From Paenibacillus rhizophilus (GTDB taxonomy: Bacteria; Bacillota; Bacilli; Paenibacillales; Paenibacillaceae): a DNA stretch of 64,000 bases. The translations under genes were made by a program, and so were the position numbers. Shown in pieces: positions 61,825 to 64,000 of the stretch; the first letter of the stretch is position 1; each line of letters begins with the position of its first letter. The notes under the pieces are model-generated. The model was not told the DNA's origin and made no database searches. It worked only from the letters and a program-made list of their open reading frames with translations. The stretch spans positions 62,001 through 126,000 of the forward strand of contig NZ_RQPI01000006.1 in assembly GCF_003854965.1 (NCBI RefSeq), given 5' to 3'.

Positions 61825-61853
61825 TCCTCATTTACCCGTCACATTCGAAATTG

Positions 61854-62123
61854 TTACATCATCGAATTTCCGTTCATCATGCTTCCCGCATTTTTCATCA
61901 TCCCTGAACCGGATTTCATCATGGTATCCGTGCTGCTGTTATGCTGTCCGCAGGATTTATGCATATCATTTAGCTGCTGGTCGGACAGGCTCGGGTGCAT
62001 TTTTTTCATAAAGGGGAGCATCTGTTGAAACGTCGCGTCGCCCGCATCTGCAGCATATACGGCAGTCCCGATTCCGAGAGTCAGTACGACAGCGCCAATG
62101 CCGATCCACAATTTCTTCTTCAT
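61854..62123 (-). CDS. Small exported Met-rich peptide
   Basis: 89 residues: a signal peptide (KLWIGIGAVVLTLGIGTAVYA, cleavage likely after YAA), a short conserved part FQQMLPFMKKMHPSLSDQQL, and a C-terminal tail of Met, Ser, Asn and Gly (DTMMKSGSGMMKNAGSMMN). One Cys and two His lie before the tail. Related peptides occur in Bacillales; Met- and His-rich exported tails often bind copper, but no metal genes are adjacent. AAAGGAGGCG is 8 bases before the ATG at 62123, so this start is clear. Confidence 0.75.
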   Translation of the reverse strand: MKKKLWIGIGAVVLTLGIGTAVYAADAGDATFQQMLPFMKKMHPSLSDQQLNDMHKSCGQHNSSTDTMMKSGSGMMKNAGSMMNGNSMM

Positions 62124-62250
62124 TAAGTTCGCCTCCTTTTTCCGCAAATAAGCTGCGGCAATCGTTGCTTCTCCGCTTATTGAGATGGCTGAATGTAGTG
62201 CCTTGTTCAAATCCATTGTATTCCTTAAATATGTAGAAAATATGAGGGGA

Positions 62251-63021
62251 CTAACACTCATGCCCGGTCAATCGGCCGATTGCATTCATCATATATTGGG
62301 CAAAATCCGTCAATGCTTCTGGCTCCGGCTTCGCAGCCGACGGGTTTCCCGCGTATTCGCTTAGGGCCAGCCGGACGGTATCGCGATATTGTAAAGGCAG
62401 ATTTAGTGCTCCCCACTCCCCGCCTTCTTTTTTGGAAGCAACGATACCCTCTTGCAGAAAGAATAGAACCCGGCAGAGGTTCAGCGTATAGTAGACCGGA
62501 GAATGGACAATATTGTGAGGCGCGCCCTCGATATCGGAAAGAATGGAATCAAGATAGTACTGCCTGCCGACCGGAGCAAAGGCCTCCCTGACCGGCTTTC
62601 CGTATAGGGCAACCCCCCGGTGATAAGTAACGGTGAAATGCGCCGCGAGGTCCGCATCCTCAAACCCTCCGCAAATATAATTTTCGTCCGTACGGTATTT
62701 TTCCCGGTGATAGTCGGAGTAGTGAAACTCAAAAGGCGTCGGATAGACAAAATCAGTTAGACAGGACTCCAGAATAATGCTCAGCTCTATGCCGCGCCGA
62801 TTCGGAAGCTCATCGTGAAGCGCAAGCAGCCTTTTGGCAATCCGCTTGTTCGTTTCCACAGACAGTTTCTCATAAGCGACTACCAGCAGATCGATATCGC
62901 TCTCGGCGGGGTTAAAGCATCCCATGGCAAGTGAACCATGCAAATAAATACCGGCCAGATTATCCGTCATTTCCTCTTTGAATAATTGTACGAGTTGATC
63001 CAAAGCATGCCGGGTATCCAA
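62251..63021 (-). CDS. AadA-like nucleotidyltransferase (aminoglycoside adenylyltransferase family)
   Basis: The 256-residue protein has the nucleotidyltransferase motif LHGSLAMGCFNPAESDIDLLVV (Gly-Ser and the two metal-binding Asp) and a C-terminal DUF4111-type helical domain (LNLCRVLFFLQEGIVASKKEGGEW and PLQYRDTVRLAL), as in AadA/ANT(9) enzymes, which adenylate spectinomycin or streptomycin. Chromosomal relatives may have other substrates, so resistance is a possibility and not a claim. The start is TTG 63021, behind AGGAGG. It is monocistronic. Confidence 0.85.
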   Translation of the reverse strand: MDTRHALDQLVQLFKEEMTDNLAGIYLHGSLAMGCFNPAESDIDLLVVAYEKLSVETNKRIAKRLLALHDELPNRRGIELSIILESCLTDFVYPTPFEFHYSDYHREKYRTDENYICGGFEDADLAAHFTVTYHRGVALYGKPVREAFAPVGRQYYLDSILSDIEGAPHNIVHSPVYYTLNLCRVLFFLQEGIVASKKEGGEWGALNLPLQYRDTVRLALSEYAGNPSAAKPEPEALTDFAQYMMNAIGRLTGHEC

Positions 63022-63178
63022 GAGTCGTTCCTCCTATACGCAAAATTCCATCCAGATGCTCCCATTATACAGAAAGGCGTTCTCTCTTCTATGTCAAAAT
63101 TGTAATAGACTGCATTTTGCATTCACTTAGTTTTTATTGTAAACTGTTTACTACGATAACTAATGAGGAGCGTTTAAA

Positions 63179-63610
63179 ATGTACGATAATCGTCATACCG
63201 CCGAGGTTTATCATTCCTTTTTTTCCGTTGCCAGGCAGCTCAAAAGGCTCGCCCACCAAAGCGCCGCCGAAGTCGGTCTGACGGTCCATCAGCTCGATAT
63301 TCTGCGGTTGATCCGAAAGGTTCCCGGGCTTACCCAGAAGGAAGTGACCGAGCGGCTCCGGGTGCCCAAGAGCAGAGTCAGCCTGCATATTGACGCCCTC
63401 GTTGAAAAAGAGCTTGCCGTGCGTGAAACCTCTCCGCAGGATCGCAGGGAAACGCTGCTCCGCCCGACTTCGACCGGTGAAGAGCTGTGCGAACGGTACG
63501 ACCGGGAAGATCAATCGCGCCTGGCGCTTGACCAAGCATTACGGCAGTTCTCGGCGGAAGAGATCGGGAGCCTGCTGGATATGCATCAACGGCTGCTGGA
63601 TAAGCTGTAA
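63179..63610 (+). CDS. MarR-family transcriptional regulator
   Basis: The 143-residue protein has the MarR winged helix: LTVHQLDILRLIRKVPGLTQ, then EVTERLRVPKSRVSLHIDALVEKELAVRETSPQDRRETLL, with dimerisation helices at both ends. Such proteins repress genes for efflux or detoxification and release DNA on binding a ligand. GAGGAGC lies 7 bases before the ATG. An ABC exporter gene begins 26 bases later on the same strand, so it probably represses its own operon. Confidence 0.92.
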   Translation: MYDNRHTAEVYHSFFSVARQLKRLAHQSAAEVGLTVHQLDILRLIRKVPGLTQKEVTERLRVPKSRVSLHIDALVEKELAVRETSPQDRRETLLRPTSTGEELCERYDREDQSRLALDQALRQFSAEEIGSLLDMHQRLLDKL

Positions 63611-63636
63611 CTATATAAAAAAGTTGGTGATTTGAT

Positions 63637-64000
63637 ATGTCAAGATTTAGCGGACATACCATGGGAAGAATGAAATTCGACGACTCGCTGGAGAACCCCG
63701 ACCTTTCCAAAGACATGCTGCTGCGGATTTCTCGCTATTTTCTGCCCTATTGGAAACAGACGCTTGTCGTGCTGGCGATTCTGCTTGCGACCTCTGTGCT
63801 TGGATTGCTGCCGCCACTGCTCGTTCAGCAAATCGTCGACCATGCGCTTCCGGGCAAGGATTTACGGCTGCTCGTCTTTCTGGTTGTGGGCTCACTGGCC
63901 GCGACCATCGCTTCCGGTTTGCTGGGGGTACTCCAGAGCTATTTAAATTCTTTTGTTTCGCAAAATATCGTCTATGACATGAAAAACCAGATGTACCGCC
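63637..64000 (+). CDS. ABC exporter, N-terminal part (runs off the window)
   Basis: The first 121 codons encode an exporter transmembrane domain: an N-terminal amphipathic start (RFSGHTMGRMKFDDSLENP), a first helix (TLVVLAILLATSVLGLLPPLL) and the typical VQQIVDHALPGKDLRLL then FLVVGSLAATIASGLLGVL. The end of the gene with the ATPase is not in the window. The site GGTGA is weak; ATG 63637 is the best start. The MarR-exporter arrangement is common for multidrug efflux pumps in Bacillales. Confidence 0.88.
   Translation, partial: MSRFSGHTMGRMKFDDSLENPDLSKDMLLRISRYFLPYWKQTLVVLAILLATSVLGLLPPLLVQQIVDHALPGKDLRLLVFLVVGSLAATIASGLLGVLQSYLNSFVSQNIVYDMKNQMYR

Noticed and set aside
1..64000. tRNA, rRNA and CRISPR arrays.
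   Set aside because: No cloverleaf-type GGTTCGAATCC arm, rRNA signature or regular spaced repeats were seen in either strand.

Overview
The window looks like chromosomal DNA of a Paenibacillus-like bacterium (Bacillales). Evidence: strong AGGAGG ribosome-binding sites before almost every gene, frequent TTG/GTG starts, a Trp-specific T-box leader, an Amj-type lipid II flippase, YesM/YesN-type two-component regulation, an IseA-domain secreted protein and many binding-protein-dependent sugar-type ABC systems. No rRNA, tRNA, CRISPR array or prophage was seen. One degenerate IS605-type element is present.

Layout. 0-5 kb: end of an unknown gene, a YbaK-type deacylase, map behind a decayed metallophosphoesterase, a GDSL esterase, and an oppA gene destroyed by a truncated TnpB element whose omega-RNA-like right end survives. 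5-13 kb: nitroreductase, a heterodimeric ABC exporter divergent from a LysR regulator, a DoxX-like protein and nadE. 13-23 kb: cysK, two membrane proteins, a frameshifted SgrR-type regulator carrying a collagen-like tandem repeat, a lipoprotein, a TetR/quinone-oxidoreductase pair sharing an operator, and an IseA-domain secreted protein. 23-29 kb: a DMT transporter, trpS under a T-box, signal peptidase I, SDR, amj and a CmpB-like membrane protein.

29-38.5 kb: a YesM-type sensor kinase and AraC-type regulator, followed by an AfuA/FbpA-type binding protein, ATPase and double permease, a membrane-anchored second binding protein and a PP2C-like phosphatase. It resembles a fusion of the staphylococcal HptRSA sensing idea with an AfuABC sugar-phosphate importer. 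38.6-45.3 kb: small hydrophilic proteins, a spermidine-synthase-like protein, the 5-oxoprolinase genes pxpBCA, and a His-rich membrane peptide with an OmpR-type two-component system.

45.6-53.1 kb: a catabolic operon under a GntR regulator: an IolB-like isomerase, two YhcH-family cupins, an MFS hexuronate-type permease, kduD, a 2-hydroxyacid dehydrogenase and gnd. It probably turns uronate or ketogluconate intermediates into central metabolites. Identical TGTCGACA palindromes precede both gntR and the operon.

54.5-61.7 kb: an AT-richer module with a second FbpABC-type importer, a glycerophosphodiesterase-family enzyme and a divergent 720-residue regulator. That regulator joins a LacI DNA-binding head, a LacI-type sugar-binding domain and a complete-looking type-2 solute-binding domain. 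Two matching LacI-type sites lie between it and the operon. This is the most promising unusual system in the window. 61.8-64 kb: a Met-rich exported peptide, an AadA-like nucleotidyltransferase, a MarR regulator and the start of another ABC exporter.
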